The notes beneath the pieces are model-generated. The model had not been told where the DNA came from and did no database searches. It was given only the letters and a program-made list of their open reading frames with translations. A DNA stretch of 64,000 nucleotides, from assembly GCF_020991125.1 (NCBI RefSeq), contig NZ_CP087715.1, positions 2,948,501 to 3,012,500 on the forward strand, given 5' to 3'. Below, piece after piece: positions 50,753 through 59,766 of the stretch (positions are counted from its first letter, which is position 1; every line of letters starts with the position of its first letter). The DNA is from Microbulbifer celer (lineage in GTDB: Bacteria > Pseudomonadota > Gammaproteobacteria > Pseudomonadales > Cellvibrionaceae). A program made the translations under genes and the position numbers.

Positions 50753-53662
50753 ATGCTCAAGAACGTTTTTTTATATTGGGCAGTTACTGTCCTCGCCTGT
50801 CTGTTTTTTTCTTCCCATACCCTCGCGTTGGGTAGCCCCTCCTTTGTTTCCAAATCCCCTTCTCCGGAAGATTTTCGACTTGTCGACCGCAAGGCTTCCG
50901 CGCCACTGTTTGTGGACAGTAACGCAGATGCGGCAATTCGATTGGCATTGCACAATCTGCAGGAAGATGTCGAGCGAGTCACAGGTACCAGGCCCTCGCT
51001 GGTCCATACGATCAAGAACCTCGATACCCATGCCGTAATTGCCGGTGAAATCGGCAAAAGCCCACTGATCGATCGCCTGATCAGCGAGCAGCGGATTGAT
51101 GTGAGTGCGATCAGGGACAAATGGGAAGGCTATCTGATTCAGGTGGTGGATAGTCCACTAGCCGGATTGGATCGGGCGCTGGTGATCGCAGGGCACGATC
51201 GGCGCGGAGTGGCTTACGGGATTTATGAGATCAGCGAACAGATTGGTGTTTCGCCCTGGTACTGGTGGGCAGATGTGCCGGTGCGCAAAGCTGATCGGAT
51301 TTACATTGGCGCAGATACGCGCGTGGTGGATTGGCCGCGGGTGAAATACCGGGGAATATTTCTCAACGATGAAGCGCCGGCACTGACGAACTGGGTCAAG
51401 GAGAAGTATGGGGATTACAACCACCAGTTCTACGAGAAAGTGTTTGAGTTGATGATGCGCCTAAAGGCGAATTATCTGTGGCCGGCGATGTGGAACAACG
51501 CCTTCAACGATGACGACCCGCTGAATATGGTGCGCGCGCACGAGTACGGCATTGTGATGGGAACCTCCCACCACGAGCCGATGATGCGGGCGGACAAGGA
51601 GTGGAATCGGTACGGAAAGAACTTCGGTTCAGGGCGCGGCAAAGGCGCATGGGACTACGCCGTGAATGCGGATGGACTCTACGACTTCTGGAAGGAAGGG
51701 GCGGAGCGCAACAAGCCTTACGACAGCATCTATACCCTCGGCATGCGCGGACAGGCAGATACGCCCATGAGCGAGGAGCAGAATATCGGCCTGCTGGAAA
51801 AAATCGTGAAGGACCAGCGGGAAATTCTCGGCGAGGTGTTTGACGAACGGCCGCTCACCGAGGTGCCACAGGTGTGGGCGCTGTACAAGGAGGTGCAGGG
51901 CTATTACGAAAGCGGTATGCGGGTGCCGGAGGATGTGACGCTGCTATGGGCAGACGACAACTGGGGCAATATCCGCAGACTGCCGACGCCGGAAGAACGG
52001 CAGCGCAGTGGCGGCGCCGGGGTCTATTACCACTTCGACTATGTTGGCGGGCCGCGCTCCTACCGCTGGATCAATGTCACCCCTATTGCCAAAGTGTGGG
52101 AGCAGATGAATCTGGCCTATGCCTATGGCGCCGACCGGATATGGCTGGTGAATGTGGGCGACCTGAAGCCGCAGGAGTTTCCCACGGAATTCTTTTTGCG
52201 CATGGCATGGAATCCGGAGACCTGGCCGAAGGAACGATTAGCGGAATTCGGCGAACGGTGGGCGGCACGGGAGTTTGGTCCTGAACGTGCGCAAGAGATT
52301 GCCGAGCTTGTCCAGGGATACAGCCGTCACAATGGCCGGCGCAAGCCAGAGCTGCTGGAGCCAGGTACTTACAGCCAACACCACTACCAGGAAGCCAGCC
52401 GAATTGATTCGGAACTGGCGGAGTTGGTGGCTCGGGCGGAAGAAATTTACCGGGAAATGCCTCTGCAATACCGCGATGCATTTTTTCAACTGGTGCTCTA
52501 CCCAGTCAAGGCCAGCGCGGTGGTTTCTCAACTATATATGGCCACCGCCCGCAATCACCTTTACGCCAGCCAGGGCCGGACCGACACCAACGAGTTCGCG
52601 AACAAAGCCGAAGACCTGTTCGCGCTGGATGCCAGTCTGAGCGAGCAGTTCCACCGTATCAACGACGGCAAGTGGAATCACATGATGTCCCAGCCGCATA
52701 TCGGTTATACCCACTGGAACAACCCACCCGCCAATACCATGCCCGCCCTCGCCTCTTATCAGCCCCACGGTGAAGCGGATATGGGTGTCGCGGTGGAGGG
52801 CAGTGGGCAATTCTGGCCGGCCAGCGGCAATCTGGTTCTTCCAGAGTTCAGCCCCTACGGCGAAGCCAGCCACACCATCGAGTTGTTCAACCGCGGGACA
52901 AAACCATTCGATTTTTCCGCGACCACAAGCGCACCCTGGATTCACCTCAGTAAAACCGAGGGTACTGTACTGCAGCATACACTGCCGCTGTCCGTATCCA
53001 TCGACTGGGAAAACGCCCCCGCGGGCAGGCACCAGGAAATTATCGATATCAAGGGCACCGGTTGGGGCAGCGCGCGCGTGCGGGTAAATAGCTTCAAGCC
53101 GGATACGGATGCCACTCAAAATATTGAAGGCTTCGTGGAAGCGGGCGGCTACATCGCGATTGAGGCGGCCAATTTCAGCCGCAAGCGGGATACGGGCGGT
53201 GCAGCCTGGGAGGAAATCCCCCTGCACGGTCGCACTCACTCATCCATCTCGGTCTTTCCCGCCAGTGACCGGGTGTTTGAAGATCCGCACCAGGCCCCCT
53301 TCGTGGAGTACGATCTGACGCTGTTCACTGCCGGCGAAATCCGCATACAGGGCCTGTTCGCCCCCAGCCTGAACTTTCGGCCCGGGCGCGGAATGCGCTA
53401 CGCCATTGCGCTGGACGATGAGAAACCGCAGGTAGTGGATATCCTGGCCGACCTGTCGCAAGGCGCATGGGCAACCGCGGTGAAAGACGGCGTGCGGAAA
53501 TCCGAATCCGTACACAAGGTCGAGAATCCCGGGCAGCACAGACTGCGCATCTACGCCATGGACCCCGGCGTTACCCTACAGAAGATCCTGATTGATACCG
53601 GTGGCCTGAAGCCCTCCTACCTCGGGCCGCCCGAGAGCCACCTTGTTACGGCCTCACCATAA
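50753..53662 (+). CDS. GH115 alpha-glucuronidase
   Basis: The family removes 4-O-methylglucuronic acid from internal and terminal xylose in polymeric xylan. The 969-residue product has a signal peptide (VTVLACLFFSSHTLA), the N-terminal alpha/beta domain (VIAGEIGKSPLIDRLI), the TIM-barrel core with YGIYEISEQIGVSPWYWWAD, RGIFLNDEAPALTNW, KANYLWPAMWNNAFNDDDP and GIVMGTSHHEPMMR, and C-terminal domains of the usual layout. The ATG at 50753 has no Shine-Dalgarno: the IS30-type element ends 14 nt before it. The promoter and ribosome site may have been replaced by IS sequence. A terminator follows the gene. Confidence 0.92.
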   Translation: MLKNVFLYWAVTVLACLFFSSHTLALGSPSFVSKSPSPEDFRLVDRKASAPLFVDSNADAAIRLALHNLQEDVERVTGTRPSLVHTIKNLDTHAVIAGEIGKSPLIDRLISEQRIDVSAIRDKWEGYLIQVVDSPLAGLDRALVIAGHDRRGVAYGIYEISEQIGVSPWYWWADVPVRKADRIYIGADTRVVDWPRVKYRGIFLNDEAPALTNWVKEKYGDYNHQFYEKVFELMMRLKANYLWPAMWNNAFNDDDPLNMVRAHEYGIVMGTSHHEPMMRADKEWNRYGKNFGSGRGKGAWDYAVNADGLYDFWKEGAERNKPYDSIYTLGMRGQADTPMSEEQNIGLLEKIVKDQREILGEVFDERPLTEVPQVWALYKEVQGYYESGMRVPEDVTLLWADDNWGNIRRLPTPEERQRSGGAGVYYHFDYVGGPRSYRWINVTPIAKVWEQMNLAYAYGADRIWLVNVGDLKPQEFPTEFFLRMAWNPETWPKERLAEFGERWAAREFGPERAQEIAELVQGYSRHNGRRKPELLEPGTYSQHHYQEASRIDSELAELVARAEEIYREMPLQYRDAFFQLVLYPVKASAVVSQLYMATARNHLYASQGRTDTNEFANKAEDLFALDASLSEQFHRINDGKWNHMMSQPHIGYTHWNNPPANTMPALASYQPHGEADMGVAVEGSGQFWPASGNLVLPEFSPYGEASHTIELFNRGTKPFDFSATTSAPWIHLSKTEGTVLQHTLPLSVSIDWENAPAGRHQEIIDIKGTGWGSARVRVNSFKPDTDATQNIEGFVEAGGYIAIEAANFSRKRDTGGAAWEEIPLHGRTHSSISVFPASDRVFEDPHQAPFVEYDLTLFTAGEIRIQGLFAPSLNFRPGRGMRYAIALDDEKPQVVDILADLSQGAWATAVKDGVRKSESVHKVENPGQHRLRIYAMDPGVTLQKILIDTGGLKPSYLGPPESHLVTASP

Positions 53663-53718
53663 CCGAGGCCATGCCGCACTCATTATCTCTGCAGATTTTC
53701 TGCGGCGACACCGCAAAC

Positions 53719-53750
53719 AAAAAGCCCACCGGTGTAGCGGTGGGCTTTTT
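53719..53750. terminator. Bidirectional terminator between GH115 and GH3
   Basis: A perfect 13-bp stem AAAAAGCCCACCG/CGGTGGGCTTTTT with loop GTGTAG lies between the convergent GH115 and GH3 genes and carries a U-tract in both directions. Confidence 0.92.
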
Positions 53751-53768
53751 ATTCTGCTCTCGAAAACT

Positions 53769-56513
53769 CTACGGAATGACCACGGTTGCTTCAGCAAACT
53801 GTGGTGCTTTCAGATAGGGCCCCTGCCCCGATCCGACCGTGAGATTTACGCGGCCCCGGTAAGGCTGGAAAACACCCGCATTGTCCACGTAGGCGAGATC
53901 CTCACTTTCAATGACAAACTGCAGTTTTGTCGACTCTCCAGACGCCAGTTGCGTGTGTCTGAATGCCTTGAGTTCACGAATCGGAACATCAACCGGTGCA
54001 TCCGGCAGGCTCAGGTAAACCTGGCTGATTTCTCCACCGGCACGCTCACCGCTGTTGGTCAGGGTCACATCAATCGCGAGCTCCTCCCCCGGCGCAATGG
54101 TTTCGGGAACGTTCAAATTACTGTAGGCGAACTGCGTGTAACTCAGGCCGTGGCCAAATGGATAGAGCACATCGCCGGTAAAGTATCGATAGGTGCGATT
54201 GGCAAACGAGTAGCCCTTGAAGTCCGGCAGGTCCTCAACACTGCGGTAGAAGGTTACCGGCAGACGACCGGACGGATTCACATCGCCCCACAGCAGGCGC
54301 GCCAGCGCGGTACCGGTAGCTTCGCCGGGATAAAACGCCTGTACGATCGCGTTGAGGTTTTCATCTTCCCAGTTGAGCGCCATGGCGCTGCCACTGAAAT
54401 TGACCATTACGATCGGCTTGCCCAACGCTTTCAGTTTCCGCAGCAGGTCTTGCTGGACGGAGGGCAGCTTGATGTCGGTACGATCCCCGCCATCAAACCC
54501 CTCCAGTTCCACCGACATTTCCTCGCCTTCGAGCTCTGCGGAGATGCCGCCGGTAAACAAGATGACCTCGGCCCCACGCGCCACCTCAAGGGCCTCGGCC
54601 GCGTAGTCTCGGGAAGTATTGACCCATGTCAACTGGACTTCCGGCTCCAACGGGCTACCCGATACCGTGCGCAGAAACACGTCCGACAACGTCAGGGCAT
54701 ATTCCTCTCCGGCGACGAGAGACACTGCGCCGTCAACAGGCTGGCCATCAAGTAACAGCTCAGCACCGGTTTTGAACAGGTAGGTTCCCGACGCCTGTGG
54801 AACCAGTACACCTTTCCACACAACACCGAAATCCCCGTTTACCGTGTCGTCGATGGGCGAGCGGGTCCAGTAAAAATCCACCGTGGGATCGATACGGGTA
54901 AACGCCGGAGACTCAGCCAATGTCGTTGCCGGTATATAGCGGAAATCGCGCGCTTTCTCCCCCCGGGTGAGATCAACGGGGAAATACTCCGCTTCCAGGC
55001 CCGCCTGCAGTTCGCCATCTCCATTGCGGTGAAACAGGTTTTGGGCGCTGACGATTTCATAGTGCCCGTATTGATCGGCAATCAGTGCAGAGCCCGGCGC
55101 GTGGACTACGTTGCCAGCCCCGGCGCGCGAGCGGATCCCCGCAAGCGGCGTCACCGCATTGATCGGAGAACCATGGTAGTTCCCCACCAGTACAGAAAAA
55201 TTGGTCGCGTTTGGGCCAATAACCGCAACTTTGGTGCCCTCCACCAGGGGAAGCACGCCGTCGTTTTTCAACAGCACCATGGATTTTTCCGCGACTTTTT
55301 CCGCTAGCGCCAAGTGTTCTTCAGACCCCACCACCGACATGGGAATCTGCGTGTAGGGCACGGAATCGGCCGGGTCGAACATGCCGAGTTTGAAGCGCGT
55401 GGCAAACAGGCGCTTGACCGCGGTATCAATCTCACTTTCATCAATCATATTGCGCTGCAGTGCGAACCCCAGATTGGCGAAAGTGCTGAGCCGGCCGGTG
55501 CCGCAGTTCACGTCGGTCCCGGCTTTCAGGGCCCAGGCCGCGGCCTCCGCCGGAGCCCTGACCAGGTTGTGGGCATCGGGCTCGTAAAAGTCCGCGATCG
55601 CACCGCAGTCTGACACCACATGCCCTTCAAAGCCCCAATCCTCTCGCAGGGTTTCTTTCAGCAGCATATCGCTGCCGCAGGCCGGCTCACCATTGACCCG
55701 GTTGTAGGCACACATGACCGCTTCTACATCGGCTTCCATCACTGCGGTCTTGAAGGCGGGGAAATAGGTCTCGGCCAGGTCTTTTTTACTCGCCGTATAA
55801 TCATCGGAGTGACGGGATTTTTCCGGGCCGCTGTGTACCGCGAAATGCTTGGCCATTGCCGCGGTTTTCAGGTAGCGGGGATCATCCCCCTGAAGCCCGT
55901 TGATAAATGACACCGCCAGCTGCCCGGTGAGATACGGATCTTCACCGTAGGTCTCCTGCCCCCGGCCCCAGCGCGGGTCGCGGAAGATATTGATATTGGG
56001 CGACCAGAATGTCAGCCCGGTATAGCGGAACGCCATACCATTGTCGGCAAAGTAATGGTGCTTGGCCCGCGCCTCGTCGGAAATCACCGTGGCTACTTCG
56101 CCCAACAATTGATCGTCAAAGGTCGCCGCCAGACCGATGGCCTGCGGAAAGACCGTGGCCTTGCCCGCACGGGCCACGCCGTGTAGAGCCTCATTCCACC
56201 AGTCGTACTTCGCTACGCCGAGGCGCTCTATCGCCGGCGCATCGTTGTATAGCTGGCTGATTTTTTCCGACAGCGTCATGCGTCCGACAAGATCGTCAAG
56301 CCGCTGTTCGATGGGCAGTGAGGTATCACGAAATGGCAATGCATCGAAGGTAGCGGAGGCATCGACCGTTGCTGTGCTTTTATTCACACCCACGGCATGT
56401 GCACTTTTTTCAGTGTCTCCGGTACAGGCAGTGAAGGCGCAGGCAGTGAGCGCGCAGGCGGTCAGCAGCAGGCCTCGACTTGTGAGGAGCCTTCTGTTCT
56501 GTATTTTGTTCAT
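53769..56513 (-). CDS. GH3 beta-xylosidase-type lipoprotein with PA14 insert
   Basis: The enzyme would release xylose from xylooligosaccharides by retention. It is 914 residues: a lipobox (LTACAFTAC, C30), a GH3 barrel with KHFAVHSG (222-229) and nucleophile Asp in VVSDCGAI (D302), a GH3 second domain, a PA14 domain (about residues 500-630, GLEAEYFPVDL) inserted into it, and a C-terminal fibronectin III-like domain (PFGHGLSYTQFAYSNLNV). PA14 inserts often narrow substrate range to short oligomers. It diverges from the esterase gene, with a palindrome and a LacI-type operator in the gap. Activity on glucosides or arabinosides is possible. Confidence 0.9.
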   Translation of the reverse strand: MNKIQNRRLLTSRGLLLTACALTACAFTACTGDTEKSAHAVGVNKSTATVDASATFDALPFRDTSLPIEQRLDDLVGRMTLSEKISQLYNDAPAIERLGVAKYDWWNEALHGVARAGKATVFPQAIGLAATFDDQLLGEVATVISDEARAKHHYFADNGMAFRYTGLTFWSPNINIFRDPRWGRGQETYGEDPYLTGQLAVSFINGLQGDDPRYLKTAAMAKHFAVHSGPEKSRHSDDYTASKKDLAETYFPAFKTAVMEADVEAVMCAYNRVNGEPACGSDMLLKETLREDWGFEGHVVSDCGAIADFYEPDAHNLVRAPAEAAAWALKAGTDVNCGTGRLSTFANLGFALQRNMIDESEIDTAVKRLFATRFKLGMFDPADSVPYTQIPMSVVGSEEHLALAEKVAEKSMVLLKNDGVLPLVEGTKVAVIGPNATNFSVLVGNYHGSPINAVTPLAGIRSRAGAGNVVHAPGSALIADQYGHYEIVSAQNLFHRNGDGELQAGLEAEYFPVDLTRGEKARDFRYIPATTLAESPAFTRIDPTVDFYWTRSPIDDTVNGDFGVVWKGVLVPQASGTYLFKTGAELLLDGQPVDGAVSLVAGEEYALTLSDVFLRTVSGSPLEPEVQLTWVNTSRDYAAEALEVARGAEVILFTGGISAELEGEEMSVELEGFDGGDRTDIKLPSVQQDLLRKLKALGKPIVMVNFSGSAMALNWEDENLNAIVQAFYPGEATGTALARLLWGDVNPSGRLPVTFYRSVEDLPDFKGYSFANRTYRYFTGDVLYPFGHGLSYTQFAYSNLNVPETIAPGEELAIDVTLTNSGERAGGEISQVYLSLPDAPVDVPIRELKAFRHTQLASGESTKLQFVIESEDLAYVDNAGVFQPYRGRVNLTVGSGQGPYLKAPQFAEATVVIP

Positions 56514-56567
56514 TGTTATTCTTCCCTTGGCTATGGCACCGGCAAGGGTAGACCGGCCTCCGTTTAT

Positions 56568-56581
56568 TGTAAACGTTTACA
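56568..56581. promoter_or_regulatory. Perfect 14-bp palindrome between GH3 and esterase genes
   Basis: TGTAAACGTTTACA is a perfect palindrome of the general LacI/GalR-family shape but with arms different from the ATGGTA sites. A related half site (TTGTAAACGTCAA) occurs near 46591. It may be read by a second regulator. Confidence 0.65.
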
Positions 56582-56585
56582 TTAA

Positions 56586-56601
56586 ATGGTAGCGTTACCT
56601 G
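56586..56601. promoter_or_regulatory. LacI-type operator between GH3 and esterase genes
   Basis: ATGGTAGCGTTACCTG has the shared ATGGTA arm and GCGT core with a right arm TACC. It lies 4 bp from the 14-bp palindrome in the divergent gap, about 90 bp before the esterase start. Confidence 0.7.
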
Positions 56602-56691
56602 CTAATGTGGTGACAATGCCATCGGCCAGACCTGACAAGAAAATTCCGATAACAATAAGCTGCTGCACATTGCCAGCGATGAGGAGCACCA

Positions 56692-58695
56692 ATGAAAGCC
56701 ATTCTTACCCCCCTGGTGTCCCTGACACTAGGACTCACCAGTTTTTCCCTGGCTTTTCATGCCAATGCGGACGTACAACTGCCCCGGCTCGTCAGCGATG
56801 GCATGGTGCTGCAGCGGGGTGCACCGGTAAATATCTGGGGCCGAGCAGATGCCGGCGAAGAAGTCCGGGTTGAATTCCAGGACCAGCTATACACAGTGGA
56901 GACCGACGACGGCGGTAACTGGTCGGTGACCCTCAAATCGCTGCCTGCCGGCGGCCCTCACTCAATGACCATCGCCGGGGAAAACCGTATCGAGCTGAAA
57001 GATATTCTCGTCGGCGATGTGTGGCTGGCCTCGGGCCAGTCGAATATGGAATATCCCATCAACCGGGTGGTCCACCGCTTCGCCGATGAAATTTCCGCGG
57101 TCAACAACCCGCGCATTCGCCAGTTTCGGGTACCCCAGACCTACGATTTCAATACCCCACGCACAGATCTGGAGGCAGGACAGTGGCTGCCGGCCACCCA
57201 GGAAAATATTCAGGACTTTTCTGCCGTAGCCTACTTCTTTGCCGCGGACATCGAGCGCGCTGAAAACGTGCCTATCGGCATCATCAACAGCAGCCTCGGC
57301 GGTTCACCGGCGGAAGCCTGGGTAAGCGAGGAAACCCTGAAAAAATTCCCGGAACACCTCAAAGAGCTGCAACGTTTCAAGAACGATGACCTGATCGAAC
57401 AAATTGAGAGCTCGGACCGCAAACACAGCGACGCCTGGCACCGGGAAGCCGATCACAACGACAGGGGCTACAAACGCTGGCATGTGGAAAACCTGGATGT
57501 CGGCGACTGGTCCACCATGGCCGTGCCCGGCTACTGGGCGGACACGGCGCTGGGTAAAACCAACGGCGTTGTCTGGTTCCGCAAAACCATCACCCTGCCT
57601 GAAACACTGGCCGAAAAATCCGCTCTGCTGGAGCTCGGCCGCATCGTTGATGCGGACGAAACCTGGATCAACGGAGAAAAGGTGGGCAATACCACCTATC
57701 TCTACCCTCGCCGGCGCTACAGCGTGCCGGAGGGACTATTGAAAGCCGGCAAAAACACCATTGCCATCCGCGTGATCAATGGTGGTGGTCGCGGCGGCTT
57801 CGTCGAAGACAAACCCTACGCACTCACGGTGGCCGGAGAGCGTATTGATCTGCGCGGCGAATGGCACTACAAGCTGGGTACAACCATGGAGCCCGTGGGA
57901 AGCCAGACCTTTGTACGCTGGAAGCCCGCCGGCCTGTACAACGCCATGCTCCACCCGCTGCAGAAATATTCTGTCCGCGGTGCGCTCTGGTACCAGGGCG
58001 AGTCCAATGTCGGGCGTGCGGACGAGTACAGACGGTTGTTACCGGCACTGATCCGCGATTGGCGCGAAGGCTGGAAGCAAAATACCGGCAACAAGGAGCT
58101 GCCCTTCCTGTTTGTGCAACTGCCGAATTTTCTGGAACCACAGGACAAACCCGGCAACAGCGGATGGGCGGAATTTCGCGAGGCTCAGACAAGCGCGCTT
58201 GCACTGCCTAATACCGCCATGGCGGTTACCATCGATGCAGGTGAGTGGAATGACATTCACCCTCTGGACAAAAAAACGGTGGGCCAACGATTGGCACTGG
58301 CGGCGAGAAAGCTGGTCTACCGCCACGACGACATCACGGCTTCCGGCCCGCAACTGACATCGGCGACGTTCACCGGAGACAAAGCGGTGCTGCGTTTTTC
58401 AAGTGCCCAGGGAGAACTGATAGCAAAACCCTGCGATACGGATTGCCGTCATCGCGAAGCAGATTCTCCGCTGTTTGAGTTTGCCATTGCCGGCAGCGAT
58501 GGCCGCTATTTCTGGGCCAACACCCGAATTTCCGGTGACAGCGTCGAGGTCTGGAGCGATCAGGTGAGTCAACCGCATTCCGTACGCTATGCCTGGGCCG
58601 ATAATCCGGCAGAGGCCAACCTTTACAATCGCGCGGGTCTGCCCGCGGCGCCTTTCCAGGTCGATCGAAAAGACACCGGAAAAGCATCTCAATAG
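56692..58695 (+). CDS. Sialate-O-acetylesterase-like SGNH esterase
   Basis: The 667-residue secreted protein (signal peptide ending near SLAFHANA) has the SGNH motifs of the sialate O-acetylesterase family: Ser in LASGQSNMEYP, the Gly/Asn blocks in GALWYQGESNVG, and the catalytic Asp-His in NDIHPLDK. A galactose-binding-like beta module is inserted between residues about 240 and 400 (GVVWFRKTITLPETL). In this setting it would most likely remove acetyl groups from xylan so that the GHs can work. It is the first gene of a four-gene plus-strand unit (esterase, AKR, GH9, GH43). Sialic acid as substrate is unlikely: no sialic-acid genes are nearby. Confidence 0.85.
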   Translation: MKAILTPLVSLTLGLTSFSLAFHANADVQLPRLVSDGMVLQRGAPVNIWGRADAGEEVRVEFQDQLYTVETDDGGNWSVTLKSLPAGGPHSMTIAGENRIELKDILVGDVWLASGQSNMEYPINRVVHRFADEISAVNNPRIRQFRVPQTYDFNTPRTDLEAGQWLPATQENIQDFSAVAYFFAADIERAENVPIGIINSSLGGSPAEAWVSEETLKKFPEHLKELQRFKNDDLIEQIESSDRKHSDAWHREADHNDRGYKRWHVENLDVGDWSTMAVPGYWADTALGKTNGVVWFRKTITLPETLAEKSALLELGRIVDADETWINGEKVGNTTYLYPRRRYSVPEGLLKAGKNTIAIRVINGGGRGGFVEDKPYALTVAGERIDLRGEWHYKLGTTMEPVGSQTFVRWKPAGLYNAMLHPLQKYSVRGALWYQGESNVGRADEYRRLLPALIRDWREGWKQNTGNKELPFLFVQLPNFLEPQDKPGNSGWAEFREAQTSALALPNTAMAVTIDAGEWNDIHPLDKKTVGQRLALAARKLVYRHDDITASGPQLTSATFTGDKAVLRFSSAQGELIAKPCDTDCRHREADSPLFEFAIAGSDGRYFWANTRISGDSVEVWSDQVSQPHSVRYAWADNPAEANLYNRAGLPAAPFQVDRKDTGKASQ

Positions 58696-58727
58696 AAGTC
58701 TCCCACCACAGCAGCAGGAGTGACACA

Positions 58728-59711
58728 GTGAACTATCGTCAACTGGGAAAAACAGGGTACCGGGTGAGTGAGATCGGCCTTGGCTGTTGGCAGCTGGGGG
58801 GGGATTTTGGGCCCATTGCGGACGAGACCGCGAGCGCAATTCTCGACGTAGCTGCCGCAGAAGGCATCAACTTCTGGGATACCGCCGACGTGTATGGCAG
58901 TGGCCAGAGTGAACAGCACATCGGTAATTTCCCACACAAGCCCGACAATCTGCTGGTGGCTACCAAGGTAGGGCGTGGGCAGGACCTCTATCCGGACGGC
59001 TACAGCTTTGCCAGCATACGCGCGAGCCTGCAAGATTCTGCCCAACGCCTCGGTGTGGACACAATCGACCTGGCCCAGCTGCACTGTGTGCCACCAGAAA
59101 TATTGCAGCAGGGTGACATCTTCACCTGGATGGAAGATCTGCAGCGCAGCGGCCTGATCCGCCACTACGGCGCCAGTGTGGAAACCATTGAAGAAGCCTT
59201 CACCTGCCTGGAAAACCCGGGGCTCGCCACCTTGCAAATCATCTTTAACCTGTTCCGTCAGGACGCGGCGGAGGCACTGCTGCAGACGGCAAAGGAAAAA
59301 AACGTGGGCGTTATCGTACGCCTGCCCCTCGCCTCCGGCCTGCTCTCCGGAAAATTCACCCGCGACAGCCGCTTTGCCGAAAGCGACCACCGCAACTACA
59401 ACCGCGACGGCGCCGCTTTTTCTGTGGGTGAAACCTTTGGCGGTATTCCGTTTGAGAAAGGTGTGGCGCTCGTCGACGGACTGAAAGCCCTGCTACCGGA
59501 CAACGTCGACAACGATCTGGCAGCACAGGCACTACGCTGGATTCTGGATCATCCGGCGGTGTCCACCATTATTGCCGGCGCATCCAGCCCACAACAGATT
59601 GCCCGCAACGCGTCGGTTTCCGACCTCGCCCCCCTTCCCGAATCTACCCACCAAGCACTGGCAGAGTACTACCAACAACAGGTGCGCCCGCATATTCGCG
59701 GGGCCATCTGA
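58728..59711 (+). CDS. Aldo/keto reductase
   Basis: The 327-residue cytosolic enzyme has the AKR barrel with Asp-Thr-Ala-Asp-x-Tyr (NFWDTADVYG, catalytic Asp and Tyr), Lys in VATKVG, His in LAQLHCVPPE, and C-terminal NADP-binding AGASSPQQIARN. It would oxidise or reduce a sugar or aldehyde. Lying between esterase and GH9 genes of the xylan unit, it may act on xylose, arabinose or a uronate-derived aldehyde; this is inference. The start is GTG with CAGGAG 9 nt upstream. Confidence 0.85.
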   Translation: MNYRQLGKTGYRVSEIGLGCWQLGGDFGPIADETASAILDVAAAEGINFWDTADVYGSGQSEQHIGNFPHKPDNLLVATKVGRGQDLYPDGYSFASIRASLQDSAQRLGVDTIDLAQLHCVPPEILQQGDIFTWMEDLQRSGLIRHYGASVETIEEAFTCLENPGLATLQIIFNLFRQDAAEALLQTAKEKNVGVIVRLPLASGLLSGKFTRDSRFAESDHRNYNRDGAAFSVGETFGGIPFEKGVALVDGLKALLPDNVDNDLAAQALRWILDHPAVSTIIAGASSPQQIARNASVSDLAPLPESTHQALAEYYQQQVRPHIRGAI

Positions 59712-59766
59712 AAAGGCAGAGTGCGCAAGAAGAGCGCGGTAAGAGTAAAAATAAATAAAGAGGACC

